A DNA stretch of 64,000 nt from Porphyra umbilicalis. Its lineage: Eukaryota > Rhodophyta > Bangiophyceae > Bangiales > Bangiaceae. Each line of letters starts with the position of its first letter. Position 1 is the stretch's first letter. The notes under the pieces are model-generated. The model was not told the origin of the DNA, searched no databases, and saw only the letters and a list, made by a program, of their open reading frames with translations. A program made the position numbers and the translations under genes. The stretch covers positions 62,001 through 126,000 of the forward strand of contig KV918866.1 of the NCBI GenBank assembly GCA_002049455.2. Direction: 5' to 3'. Positions 32,316 through 44,059 of the stretch are shown here, one piece after another.

Positions 32316-35178
32316 TCAGTCATTATAGCGATGAAGGAAGTGGCAGGCCAGCATGGCCCATGGTGTGGAATGTGCATCCCTCGCATCTGTTGATAAAAGT
32401 ACTTGGTACTCGAAACATGTGCGTATGGCGGTAGCGTACCAACTGGTGTTGGTCCATTGTGGTATGACCACGGTTGCTTCCTCTGTAGTTGTCACCAGGC
32501 GTCGAAGGACTGAGTCCAAGTGCTGTACCGGGGGTACGAGAAACCCGTTGGGGAGCACTGGCACAGAGGGATCGCTCCCGATCAGTGTCGCTTGCGCGGA
32601 TTTCGGCCAGACATACGTGTACGGACCGTACTCACGGTTCAGCAGAGGGACATGCCGCAAGGCAAGTTGGGGGTCATACGCAAAGTTGCGCGTCATGGAG
32701 GGCAGAGTCGACTTCAGCCACGCGACAGGAAGTACTTCCTTAATTGCAGCGGCGGTAGTTGAATATGTCCATGAGACATTGGCATGGATAACTCCGTCAC
32801 CGGTAACAAGGACATGTTGGATAGTGGGTATCCACGTGGAGTCCATGACGATGTTGGCCACGGTTGTGAGCCCGGCTTGTCGACGACTTTGCCGTGTTGG
32901 CGTTTGCCACTCGTACCCCGGTACATGCTTCTTCTTCTGTCGAAGGAAGCGCACCACCAGGCTGCGTTGGAAGTTCTCCAGGGGCTCCCAGGTATCGTCT
33001 TTCGACCCGTAGTCGAACCAGCGCACCTTAGCGCTGTAGCTGTCACCCGTCTGGCGTAAGCCTAAGAGTTTGTCAATCACGTACTCGTCGGCGGTTGCCG
33101 GGGGTGGCTTGCGTTGGTCTAGACCATCTAGCAGGGGGTGCGGCACCGTGGTTGTCGTCGTTGGACGAGGAGCTGGGGTGACATGGTCACTGCTGGCGCG
33201 AGTTTCCTCCCCGTCAATGTCAATGACAAACGTGGAGGCATCCGCATCCGCGTCAACGACCACGAGCGGTCCAATGGCCTTGCTTTGCAGCTTCTTTTGC
33301 CGATCGTGGTTGGTCGTGTATACATAGTCGCCGATCTTGACGTCTGTATTGCGGGTTGCGACTCGATGGTCAAAGTTACGTTTGTAACGTTGTTGCGTCT
33401 TACGCAAGGCCTCGACTACGATGGGGATCTGCTTGCGAAGGCGGGCCATGAACCCGCGTTTGCGAGCTAGGGGTGACCCATCTTTGAGCGTTCCCTTATT
33501 GGTCAGCGGAGTGCCCGGGGGCAAGTTGCGAACCGTGAGGTTGGGGATCCGCCTTGGGATAACGAACTCAAACGGAGCAATACCCGTAGACAGGTGCGGT
33601 TGGCTATTATATGCCATGGTGATTACCGGGAGTAGCTCTTCCCATCGTGATGGGTCATCAGCGAAGTAGTGTCGCAGCTGAGTAGCCATGGTACGGTTGT
33701 ACCGTTCAACTTGCCCATTGGTTTGGGGGTGATATGCCGTGGTGCGAACCGTTTCAATGCCAAGAAATTTTATCACAGCGATGAAGAAGTTCGACATGAA
33801 CTGGGGCCCTTGGTCCGGTAGGATCCGGTCCGGGGGTCCGTAGGCGGACACCCACGCGTCGATGATGGCTGACGCCACGGACATGGCCGTAATTCGCCAT
33901 AAGGTGACACACTTGGTGAGCTTGGCGAAGCGGTCGGTAATAACCAGGATGAAGCGATTGCCCTTCTTGGAGGCCGGGATGGGCCCAAAGATGTCAGCGG
34001 ACAGCTCCGTGAGAGGCTCAGTAGCCGGGAACAGCGTCAAGGGCGTCGTGTGTCGCCGCAAGGCGAGGCGGTTTTGGGCACAAGTTGTGCACATGGTGAT
34101 GGTGGTATGGATGTCCGTTACCATCGAAGGCCAGTAATATGCCTTTCGCATGGTGTAATACATCCGGTTCATACCAGGATGGGCTGCCACTGTGTCGTGG
34201 TGCTCGAGCGTCAAGACGTGTTCGCGTAATGATTTCGGTATGACCAATTGGTTGCCGTAAGGCGTCCGGCGATACAAAGCGTGATGCTCGTTGCGAAAGA
34301 AGGCCTTGGCCGTTCCGCGTTCCACGCGAGTGGACATCTCGGCACAGTAGTCGTATGTTTGTTGTGCTTCAACAACGTCGTCGAACTCCACCGGTTCGGG
34401 TGTGTCGGTACCCGTGTACCTCCCCGTCCTTAAGCCATTGGCCGTCTCGGCCGATGACAGGCAAGGTATATCATCATGGATATCTTCTGGCGGCGCCACC
34501 GTGGAGGCGCGCAACAGGAAGTCGGGCAAGTGGTGCGATGCACCTGGTTTATAAACCATATCGAATGTGTATTTGGAGAGGCGAAGTCGCCATCGCATCA
34601 AGCGACTGCTTGAGTCGGTCGTGCTGTAGATCCAGCTAAGTGCTTGGTAATCCGTTCGGATGAGGAACCGTTGCCCATCGAGGAAGTGTCTCAACTTGAG
34701 GACGGTCCACACGACGCCGAGGCATTCGCGCTCCGTTGTGGAGTAATTTTGCTCTGCAGCAGTGAGTCCTCGGCTCCAATATCCGAAAGGATGAAGCAGT
34801 TGGCCCGGTTCCTCCGGGAGGAGTGTACAACCAACTTGGTCGGCGCGTGCGTCAACGTCGACGATGAGCTTCCGATTGGCCTTTGGCAAGGCAAGTACCG
34901 GTTGGCACAATAGTGCGTTGCGAAGGTCCTCGAATGCGGCTATGGCCACGTCCGTCGGCGGTGGTAGATCCGGTGGGATTTCGGCCCTAGTCAGGGCGTT
35001 CAGGTGCTTCGCTCGTTTGGCAAAGTCCTTGACGAAACGTAGATAGACGTTGCACATGCCCAAGAAGCTTTTCAGCTGGGTCTTCGTCGTTGGGAACTTG
35101 GCGTGCTTCAGAGCATTCACGTTCTTGTTATGCACGTGCAGTTGCCCGGGGCGAACAATGTGTCCGAGGTACGGCCTT
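32316..35178 (-). mobile_element. Ty3/Gypsy chromovirus fragment
   Basis: On the minus strand one long frame carries the end of the reverse transcriptase (YLGHIVRPG), RNase H (VDVDARADQVGCTLL), the integrase zinc finger (HPGMNRMYYTMRKAYYWP, CTTCAQNR), the integrase core (TAYHPQTNGQVERYNRTMA) and a chromodomain (VDKLLGL-like YVIDKLLGLRQT, then WEPLENFQRS). This order is that of chromoviruses. About 200 residues without a recognised domain follow the chromodomain. Only part of the element is present and no LTR was found, so it is a dead fragment. What remains is open, which suggests limited age. Confidence 0.92.
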
Positions 35179-36534
35179 TGTCGGCGTGTTAGCCGAACCC
35201 GGAACGCCCAGCCATGCTTGTGACCGCGTGGCCGAGGTCCATGGGGACCCGTTCTTCGGGAACCAGGGGCCGCACCGCCGTATCTACGAGGTTATGTCGT
35301 TTTGCACCGAGGTTATTCGTTACCAATTGCCTTTGCACCCGTCTCACCGCTTGGTGTACACCAACGCTCTGTTGTTCCCCGTGCGGGGGACGGAGACCTT
35401 TGAGGCGGCGGCCAACTCGTTCTGCCGCTTGTTGCGAAACTGGCCAAAGGCTGTCTTCCTCAGGCGCTCGATGGCTACGGACCTCGCGGTACCGATCGGC
35501 CACAACGCCGGTCTGGCAGAGTACCGTGATCAGCCTACGCTGTTGGCGGCCGAGGAGAACGACGCGGTAGATATTGACCGAAGCCCTCGCATGAGCGAGC
35601 TGCCGAACCCGTTCCTGTTGCCGCTGTTCCCGACCGATCATCGTCGGGCAGCGGACACGCGGTTCTTCCGTGGACGCGGGCTACTTCCGACGGAGTGGTC
35701 AGCCGGGTTTCTCCGTGCGCCGCGGACGTTTGCCTTGTCTGATTGGCTTCCTCCGGTCACCGATTGGGAGCCCACCACGGAGTTTTGGGTGGCGACTCCG
35801 GTGGTGGTATTGTACATAGCGGACTCGTAGCGTAACGAATACAGCTGTGCCTGGCAGGTCGTGTACTCAGAGTACTACTGCATCCTGGTTGCTGTGTTGG
35901 TTCGCACCCTCCAAGGGGACAAGATCTTTGTCCGTCTGGAAAAGAAGACGCTTCGTCAATTCGACGTCTTGGACACGTCGAAACTGCGTGACGCGCCTGA
36001 CGGCGAGGCAGCAAACGCCTTGTACGGCAAGATGCGCCGGGCCGTGGAAGTTTATCCGTGGGGGGTTGTCCTCAAGGACGTGGTCCGGCGCGACACCGAA
36101 ACCGGTGAGGAGCGACACGTGCGCGTGACGGTCGATGAGACCAAGGAGTACGGCTTTTGCCTTCGACACGCGTGTGTGGACTTCGACTGGGCACCTGACC
36201 CCAACGCGCCTGCCCATGTGGCGTGGTGGTTACTACCGTCTGCATTCAACGCGTCGCGATCGCTCGCGGTCGCTGCGTCGCGATCGCTCGCGGTCGGCGT
36301 CGCCGCCGCGTGCCATTGAGGCCACTTGGCCGACGTGCGCGTCTTCCTCCGCCGCGGTTGCCTTGTTTGGGTCGGCGCGCGCCCACAACGTGCGCTTTTG
36401 CGCGTCCCGTGGGGCTGCTGTGTCGGCGGTGGCGCATGCCTAGGTGGACAAAATCCCCGGCTTGCGCCGCGCTGACGGTGACGCCAACTACGAGCGCTTT
36501 GCTCAGCACCTTGAGGCTGTTAAGCCAGAGTAGG
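35179..36534 (+). pseudogene. Unidentified gene, main part, broken
   Basis: Protein-like frames run from the Gypsy boundary (VLAEPGTPSHACDRVAEVHG) through DIDRSPRMSELPNPFLLPLF, then YCILVAVLVRTLQGDKIFVR and EVYPWGVVLKDVVRRDTETG. They end in an arginine-serine repeat (RRDRSRSLRRDRSRSASPP, made by a 24-bp direct repeat at about 36250-36298) and KIPGLRRADGDANYERFAQH. The frame is interrupted a few times, some of which might be short introns. An RS tail would fit an RNA-binding protein. Host gene or mobile-element gene cannot be told apart from sequence alone. Confidence 0.45.
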
Positions 36535-36756
36535 CGGTAGCGCCGACGCGCTTAAACGCTCAGAGCGTTCTGGGGCGTCGGGCTCACGTGAGCGGGGGGC
36601 CTTCGGGTGGGGCCCCAGGAGTCGGGGGCCAGCGTTGGCTCGCGTCATCTTTGCCGTCGCGACTCGTGTTGCAGCGACGAGGAGGAGGAGTAGGGTTCAT
36701 TGCGGAGTGACTCTCTCGGTTGACCCTGGCGGGAGGGTGTGTTCATGTTGGGGGGC

Positions 36757-36780
36757 AAAGTACTTGGTACTCGAAACATG
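36757..36780. repeat. 24-bp exact match to the Gypsy coding region
   Basis: These 24 bases, with core AGTACTTGGTACTCGAAACA, are identical to 32396-32419 near the 3' end of the Gypsy frame. The match ends sharply on both sides. Confidence 0.9.
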
Positions 36781-36938
36781 CAGTGGACTGGACCGCCTTA
36801 AGCGCCGCCGCCGGACTGGACCATTGGTCTTCGTGCGTTTCGTTAGACGGCCACCGGCTGGGCACCGGGCAGCACCTGTGTCAGCTTGCATCCGTTGGGT
36901 CGGCCTCCGTTTTCAGTGCCCTGGGCTGCGCCGACGCG

Positions 36939-38784
36939 ATGCCGTCCCGCCCACCCCGCGGTCGCGTCGCTGCGGTGCCAGCGGCAGCGGGGGCCGCTGT
37001 ACCTGGACCAGATGGTTCCTCTTCCACTCCCGCCCCGTCGCGGCCGACCCGCCGCGCGGCGCCAAACGCGGCCGCGTCTGCGATGCCACACAAGCATCGT
37101 CATCTTGCGACACCCGCCGCGACAGACGTGGCAGCCACCACCGTGACGCCTGCACCTTCGACACACAGCGGGGCCCGTGGTGGCATCGCTATCTCTGCTC
37201 GGCTTGCCACAGCCAGCATGCCCTCCGACACGACGGACGGGACTGGCGTTAACTCATCGGACGACTCGAGAGCCGGAGGTGGTCGGCCGTCGCCCGCCGG
37301 CAAGCACGGGAGCGGGCGCTCTGGCACGTCCAGTAGTTCCAGCAGCCGCAGCAGCGCGAGTACATGCGCCAGCAATGACTCTTCTCCACCGTCGGCTCGA
37401 CAGAGCCTCCGTCGTAGGCAGCGCCGTTCGAAGACGCTGAAGGCCATCAAGTTCGTCGTCGGCGAGGCCAAGGACTGGGTCGCGGACCGTATCCTTGCCA
37501 TCGAGGCGCGCCTGCCGGCGTCCGCAGCAAGCTCGGCGGCCATCACGGAGCGTGTGACGGCGTCCGTCACCGCGCAGGTCGCGGCCATTGCGGCAGCAAA
37601 TCACCCTGTCACGGGAAAGAGCCAGAGCCACGTGCGGTCGGCCGTGGCGAGCACGGTACAAGTCCCGCTGTTGCGGGGGTCGTACAAGGTGGGGGTTGTG
37701 CGTCTGTTGAAGAGGCTCCACCTGTCCAAGGAGGAGGACGCGAGGAGGAAGCGAGGAGGACGCCGTCACCCCGTTCTTCCCTCCGTCGCGCCGCCTGGAC
37801 AACCGATGGGTCCGCGAAAACTTGGAGCGTGTCGTGTATGGGACCGTCTTGCGCTATTACAAGGGGCAGCAGCTGGCCACTCACGTACCCGAGATCTCCA
37901 CGGACAAGACCAGCTTTGTGAAAGACGGCCAGGACGATGTCGACAAGGCCATGGTCGCGTTACTGCTCCACCACCTGGCGGATGGGTGGTCTGCCGCACG
38001 TGTCGCGTTTTACAACGAGTTCGGATTCTTTCCAGTGCACGAGAACGTCACGGTGCGGATCCGGCTGGCGTTTTCAGATGCGGACGAGCCACTTGCAGCG
38101 GAAGCGGCGGGCTCGGCTTTTTTTGCGTACAAGACGCCGCGGATCGTGACACCATCAGGCGTGCAGGCTGCAGTCAACGCGGCGCATGTGGTGGAAGGGA
38201 GCGCGCAGATCAACGGCCGCGTGCTGGCGGGAGAGGGCTGCTTCATTGATCAGGCCGACGCCATCATCCAATCCTTGACACGGTCTACCACCCCCACGGA
38301 GCCGATCGCGCTCAAGATCTTTGCCATGAGCCTCCGCCGCGCGATTGCCACAAAGAGCCCAATGTGGAAGGAGCTGGTGGCATGGGACATCGCGCCTAAC
38401 ACGGTCGGACCGTGCCAGTGGCACCTGCTCATGCCGCGCCTGTCGACGCGCGCGCAGCTCGATCTTCTACTGCGCACGATGACGGAGGCGATGACCGGTG
38501 CTCTTCCCGCCCCCAACTCGGCCGCGCTGGCGACTGACTCCGAATCGGAGGAAGACGCTCTGATGAAGGCGGCAGGTGCCGCGGCGCCTCGGGCGGAAGG
38601 CCCCGATGACTGGTGCGATAGGCTTTTTGTGCTGGTGCACTGTGCTGGTGCACTCTTGTTTTTTTATGTTCTGTGTGAGGCTCAATCCGGTGTCGTGGGA
38701 GAGAGGCCGTACATGCGTATTTCGGTCTGCCAATGCTTTTTTTTGCTGTTGTTTTGTACACTGCCCGTGTGTGGGGTGGGATGA
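36939..38784 (+). CDS. Unidentified protein, about 610 residues over two frames
   Basis: The first frame starts at ATG 36939 (MPSRPPRGRVAAVPAAAG). It has a disordered alanine-, serine- and proline-rich N terminus, a basic patch (RRRQRRSKTLKAIKFVVGEA) and VPLLRGSYKVGVVRLLKRLH. The second frame continues as LDNRWVRENLERVVYGTVLR, through LLHHLADGWSAARVAFYNEF, to a cysteine-containing hydrophobic C terminus ending at 38784. The switch lies in a purine-rich direct repeat (about 37730-37780), so an indel there or an assembly error is likely. The central part has an ordinary, well-folded composition. No family is recognised. Confidence 0.5.
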
Positions 38785-39848
38785 TTTGGGGACTGGCACG
38801 GTGATGGTCGGGCAGTTTGGAGACTGGCACGATGATGGTCGGGCAGTTTTCCGAGGGTGTGTTTTTTAAAAGTCCATACGCTGTGTTTTCGCGATCGCGC
38901 TATTTATTGGTAGTTAGACAATTGCGCTATCCATCCAAAGCCAGGATGTCTTCGCTAACGCGCCCCCTGTTGCGTGCGTCAGGCCCGTTCGCAGACTCCA
39001 ACGTCGCTTCGCATAACGCCGGTATAACGCCCGAAACGCTGCTAAAGAAACATGCGGGCCCGGTCAGCGTTCGTTTCAAATACACCATCCAAACATCAAA
39101 TTATATACCGGCCTTACCTTAACGCACAGTCGACGTCCCCCTGCGGACAAAGCCACGTTCTCGGCCAGCGCGCGTGCTCCTCACCTACCCACAGATTTCT
39201 CACGCGTGAGGCGGGTTGTCGCCATGGACCCTGCCTCCATCCTGCGCCATGGTCAGTTTGTCACCACAGTAGGAGGCGCCGTGTATGCCCAGAGAGGCAT
39301 CGTTTTCTCTTCCCGGTGCCACACCCCGGCCCATGTCTCTTTTGCTGAAGTATGTATAAGCAAGGCACGGGCGCAAATTTCGTAGAGCTATGCGCATGCC
39401 CCTTGGCGCTTTTGGGGACCTCGTTGACGCTTTGTGGCCGCGCCTTTCTCGGCTCGGCGTGCCACCCGATGTGTGGACCGCGATTGCGCTTCGATATTTC
39501 GGCGGCGGGAGCTACACTGACAGTGGCGAGACGTCGTTCGTACGACAGCGCTCCAACAAAGCGTTCTTGATGCCATGAATTGGCAAGCCTCGGCGCCGCA
39601 GGTCCTCCTTGAGGTGCTTAAAAGTGACTCGACAGGCCATGCTGGAACAGATAGGAGTGTGGCACAGCAGCGATTGGGGTGGTGGTTCGGTTAGGTGGTC
39701 GGTGCGGGGAGCGGTGTGATGACGCGGTGAGGTCCGTGCCAGACGAAGGCGGGTGTTGGATCGTCCGATCGGACACCCGAACTGACGCCAGTACAGATTT
39801 CCTCATGTAATCGGTTTACCAAATGTGCGCAGAATCGGACTTGTATAA
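38785..39848. other. No gene recognised
   Basis: Spacer of near-average composition. Short frames (for example 39390-39578) lack recognisable features. A direct repeat GACTGGCACGRTGATGGTCGGGCAGTTT occurs twice at 38790-38850. Confidence 0.4.
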
Positions 39849-39912
39849 CGTTATATAACGTTATGACATACTGTACACGAGCCGCTCGCGTATGTCATAA
39901 CGTTATATAACG
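39849..39912. repeat. Perfect 23-bp inverted repeat with 18-nt loop
   Basis: The arms 39849-39871 and 39890-39912 are perfectly complementary (CGTTATATAACGTTATGACA at the start of the left arm). Each arm contains the self-palindrome CGTTATATAACG. The loop is TGTACACGAGCCGCTCGC. The AT-rich hairpin stands out from its GC-rich surroundings and could be a tiny fold-back element or a recombination site. Confidence 0.9.
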
Positions 39913-39959
39913 CCTGATCCGAGATTGACCAATCAGGGCGGCGTTATGTTTGTGCGAAC

Positions 39960-40990
39960 CAGCCTCATGCGAGTCTGCGAACGGGCCAGGCGGCAGCCGG
40001 CGACAGCATCAGCGCACGTAGGCCTCACCCGCTACCAATCTCCCACCCATCCCCCCCCCCCCCACCCATCTCCCCCCCCCCCACCCATCCCCCCCCCCCA
40101 CCCATCCCCCCCCCCCCACCCATCCCCCCCCCCCCACCCATCCCCCCCCCCCAACCCATCCCCCCCCCCCCGCCCTCCCCGCCCTCCCGCGACCGCCGCC
40201 TGCCGACTTCCCCCGCCCGGCGGCCCGCGGCGGTGTCCGTCACCATTGCTACCCGCCGTCGCCTGGCCACGCGGTCGCCCCACCCTACCCCCCCCGACCC
40301 ACCGAGCCCCCAGTGGTCGCCCCGCCGGCGCCGCGCCTCATGCCGTCAGCCACCGAGCGGGGCGGATGCCAGCGCCGCTTTCCGCGGCGCTGCAATACGG
40401 ACGGCGCCACTTGGGGTTGGCGGGAGGAGGCGGGGTAGGGTCGTGGCGCGACTGCGGTGCTCGCCCCTGTTCTGTTTCGCGCGTCGGGCGCGGCGGCAGC
40501 GGCCGACACTGTCGGCGCACGTCGGCCTCACCCGCTGCCACCCTCCTACGTATCCCCCCCCACCCACCCTCCTTGCCCTCCCGCGACCGCCGCCTACCGA
40601 CTTCCCCCGCCCGGCCGCCCGCGGCGGTGCCCGCTGACATTGCTACCCGCCGTCGCCTGGCCGCGCGTGCACCCGACCCTCCCCCCCCCGGCCCACCACG
40701 CCCCCCGCGGTCGCCCCGCCGGCGCCGCGCCCCGCGCCATCGGCCGCCGCGCGCGGCGGCCAAAAGCGCCGCATTCCACGGCGCTGAAATACGGACAGCG
40801 CCACTTGGGGGTGGTGGAAGGAGGCAGGGGGGGATTGTGCCCCACCTGCGGTGCTTGCCTCTGATGTGCTTCGTGCGCCGGGCGTGGCGGCAGCGGGCGA
40901 CAGCGTCAGCGCACGTAGGCCTCACCCGCTGCGCCGCAGCGGCCTCCCGTCTGGCGCTTCCCGCGAGGTCATTTGCGGAACCTTGCGCGG
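39960..40990 (+). repeat. Three diverged tandem units of about 400-500 bp
   Basis: The segment GCGCACGTAGGCCTCACCCG recurs with changes at about 40010, 40515 and 40910, each time after a GGCGGCAGC-rich block. The CCGCGACCGCCGCCTGCCGAC block recurs at about 40190 and 40578. All frames are open and low in complexity, so no protein is proposed. Confidence 0.75.
40040..40175 (+). repeat. C-rich minisatellite
   Basis: About nine copies of a 14-16 bp unit (CCCACCCATCCCCC) make the minus strand extremely G-rich. Such DNA can form G-quadruplex or i-motif structures. It lies inside the first of the tandem units. Confidence 0.9.
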
Positions 40991-41231
40991 TCGTCGCGGC
41001 CGCGCCGTCTGCAAGCGACGCGAACGCGCCCATTTGTTCCCGCGAGCGTGGCCGCCCGTTGCGGTTTCCGCCTTTTTCTCCTTCCCTGTGTGCGACACAC
41101 CGCGCGGCGTGGCGGCTGGCGGTACCGCAAGAGCCCCGGTGGCATGCGGGAGGACGGGCGCGGGTCGCGGCGCTCCTTGGTGCGTCGCGCACCGGAAGTG
41201 TACTTTTCGTACATTTAATTAATAAGAAAAA

Positions 41232-41460
41232 AACATGAAAACAAGCACCACAAAAGTAACAAACATGAAAACAAACAAACATGAAAACAAGCACCACAAA
41301 AGGAACCATTGCTTACCTGGCCCAAGATGGTGGGGCTGCTCAACGTTGTCGACTGCACAGCTGCAGCAACCGGGCAACGGTGGCAGTGGGCGACCGTGGC
41401 TTACCTCGCCCGAGATGGTGGGACTACTCAACGTTGTCGACAGGGCAGCCGTACATACTC
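41232..41460 (+). repeat. Two short tandem duplications
   Basis: AACATGAAAACAAGCACCAC occurs at 41232 and 41279 in an A-rich patch. A diverged 88-bp duplication follows, with GCTTACCT...AGATGGTGG...CTCAACGTTGTCGAC at 41311 and 41399. Confidence 0.8.
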
Positions 41461-41499
41461 ACCAGGCGATGGTGGCAGTACCATCGCCCGCTGAGTACG

Positions 41500-44028
41500 G
41501 CTTCCCTGTCAAAATCCGGTAGTGGGCGATGCCGACGAGGAGAAGGTTGGGGGGTTGTGCAGGAAAAGCCGGGCGGGAGCAAGATGGGCAGCTGGGTGGA
41601 TTGGGGTGGGAGGTCATGAGGGGTGGCGGGTCGGGTGCTTGCTGTCGTTTGTTGCTGCCATCGGAGGGCTGCTAGGTCGTCGGTGGCGTGACACCATTAA
41701 ATACGACATCGTTGCCGACGCACCCCCCCATTTCAGCCTCGCCAGACGAGGTGCCACCCTTTCATCTCTTGCCGCCCCTCCCTGGTCACACAGCCCGCAG
41801 CGGACGGTCCCCCCAGTCCGCTGGCACCCCGCCTCATCCTGATTCCGACGTGCATAGGGCGCCCCTTCCCGGTGGCTCTCGCTACCCTTCCACACTTGTG
41901 CTGCCCCCCCAGCGCCCCCCCTGCGACCAACAACTTCTGCGGTGGCGCACGCCGCCTTTCTGTGGCTGTCCATTCCCGACCCCTCCCTGCTGCCCCCTCT
42001 CTGCCCCCCCCCCTGCCAGCCCCGGTGACTGGGGTGGCGGTGCGCCCATTCTCGGCGGCAGCCTGTGGTCCCCCCTCCTCCCCCCGCTGCCCGTGTGGGC
42101 TACGATGGCGGTGCACAGCAGCTCTGTGGATGTCCGGCGGGCGCCCCCCCCCACCCCCCTGCCACCAACGTGGTCTGTGGTGGTGGCACGCCGCGTCCTG
42201 TTGAGCGGCTGTTGTGCCCCTTCCCTTTGCTGCCCGCGCAGTCGGGTTTGGCGGCGGGCCGCTTCCCACTGGGGTTGTCCATGCTCCACCCCTCCGCTGC
42301 CCCCCACCCCTCATGTCACAGGTTTGTGATGTCGAGGAACAGTAGTGTGTAGGAGGGGAGGCTACCGTGAGACATATGCGCAATCGCAGCCCACGGTGTC
42401 TTTGCGAACGCGCCCCCAGTAAGAGGTGTGCTACTTCGAGCTTCTGGGGGTCCATATATTGAAAATATGGTTTTTCAAATCCGTTGCGCGCCCAAAGCGG
42501 CGCACTGTCGTCCCGATTCGTGTACCCGACACGTGTCGGGCAAGGGCCTGCAGGGTGTCCCTGCCGTGTTTCACAGGGTGGGCGTTCCGTCCTTGGCGCG
42601 CCGCTCGCGGTGGTTCCTCCCGCGGTTCGCTCCCACCTGTTCCTCCTTGTCCCTGGCGTCCTGCTCTTGGGCGTTGAGCGGAGGTGCCCCCCCCCCCTGC
42701 TGCTCCCTGGCGTCGCGCTCCCCGTTGCGGGGTGGTGTCTCTTACGCTGCCCTTCTCTCCCGCCCGTCTTCCTTTCTGACGTGCAAGTCCCCGTGACGCC
42801 GCCGGTATCCTTCCCCGCTGCTCCCTGACGCGCCGCTCCAGCTGATGTGCGCTGCGCCTGGCGCCGCTCTGCCCATCTCGCTGCCCTGGTGTCCAGCGGG
42901 TACGGAATGTATGCTCGTTTCCTGGTTTTGGCTATAAGTCATAGGGTCGTGCATCAGGTACATTATGTGGGTGGTGTTACGCTGGTTGAGATGGCACGGG
43001 GCGTGAAGCACTGAGGGATGGGGGGTGGGGCCGCGGTGGTGCCGTCGCTATCCCAGCCATGAGAACGGACGTAAGCTGTTTGAACCTGTTTCTGACTGTG
43101 CTGTTCCTCTAGCGTCTGCTACGATTTTTTTCTTGATTGGATCTGTGATTCTGCGTATGTTGAGTCAAGAGGTGTGAAGGGCCGAGGGGTGGAATGTCGG
43201 GTGCGGGGGTAGCGGGTGGGCCCAGGTGCGGGCACTGCCAGACGGGAGGTCGGGGTTGAGGGCTTGGGAGAGGGAGTTGAGACCACTCTGATGTTGTCAC
43301 GCTCGTGCTCATGGGGGAGTGTCGGAACCTTTTTCTGATTCTGCTGTTGCCTTGGCGCTCGTGACGGTTTTCTTCTCTTTTAGACGGCGTGCCTTTCCGA
43401 TGCCCTACGAGCCGAGCAGTCTCTGTGGCTACGGTTTTCCGGTTGAGACATGCTGAGACAACCGCCGCTGGTGCGCCAGCGTCCCAAAGTGGTCGTGACG
43501 CACTGGGCGGTGCACGTATCTCTTTGTGCGTATGTTTTGTGCGTATGCGCTTGTGACGTTACAAGAATAAACTATACATGCTGTACGCGGGTCCTCACAC
43601 GTTCGTATGGCATACATGGAGAGTATAGCGAAAGATACCGACTACATGCCCAGCGGGATGACCTTGGCCGACGTGCTCCGCTGCACATCCTCCATATGCT
43701 GCACCGCCGCCAGACTTTTCCCCCTTTGCGGCAAGACGTGGAACGGACCTCTTTTGGCAGACTCTGGATCAGGCTTCTTCTAAGGCGTCACTGGAACATC
43801 CGCCAGCGCATGCAGCCGCGTAATAGTTTCCGGATGAACTGAACATGTGGTGGATCGCATGGATCCACTCATTTGACAGAAGCATCGAGAAGGCAAATTT
43901 TGCCTCAAATTTGAGGTCCTGTGGGCGCGGCCGCGCCCAGACGCGGCGGCGGCGCGGGCGGGCGGCGCCGCTCGGGCCGCCGCCCCGCCCCTTGGCGAGT
44001 CGGCGGCGACCAGCACCCGCGTGGCCGG

Positions 44029-44059
<31 letters not shown>

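Noticed and set aside
32396-36780. 24-bp repeat as the target duplication of a 4.3-kb element
   Set aside because: The left copy lies inside the continuous Gypsy reading frame, so it cannot be an element boundary.
40040-40175. CRISPR array
   Set aside because: Units are adjacent simple repeats without unique spacers, and the DNA is eukaryotic.
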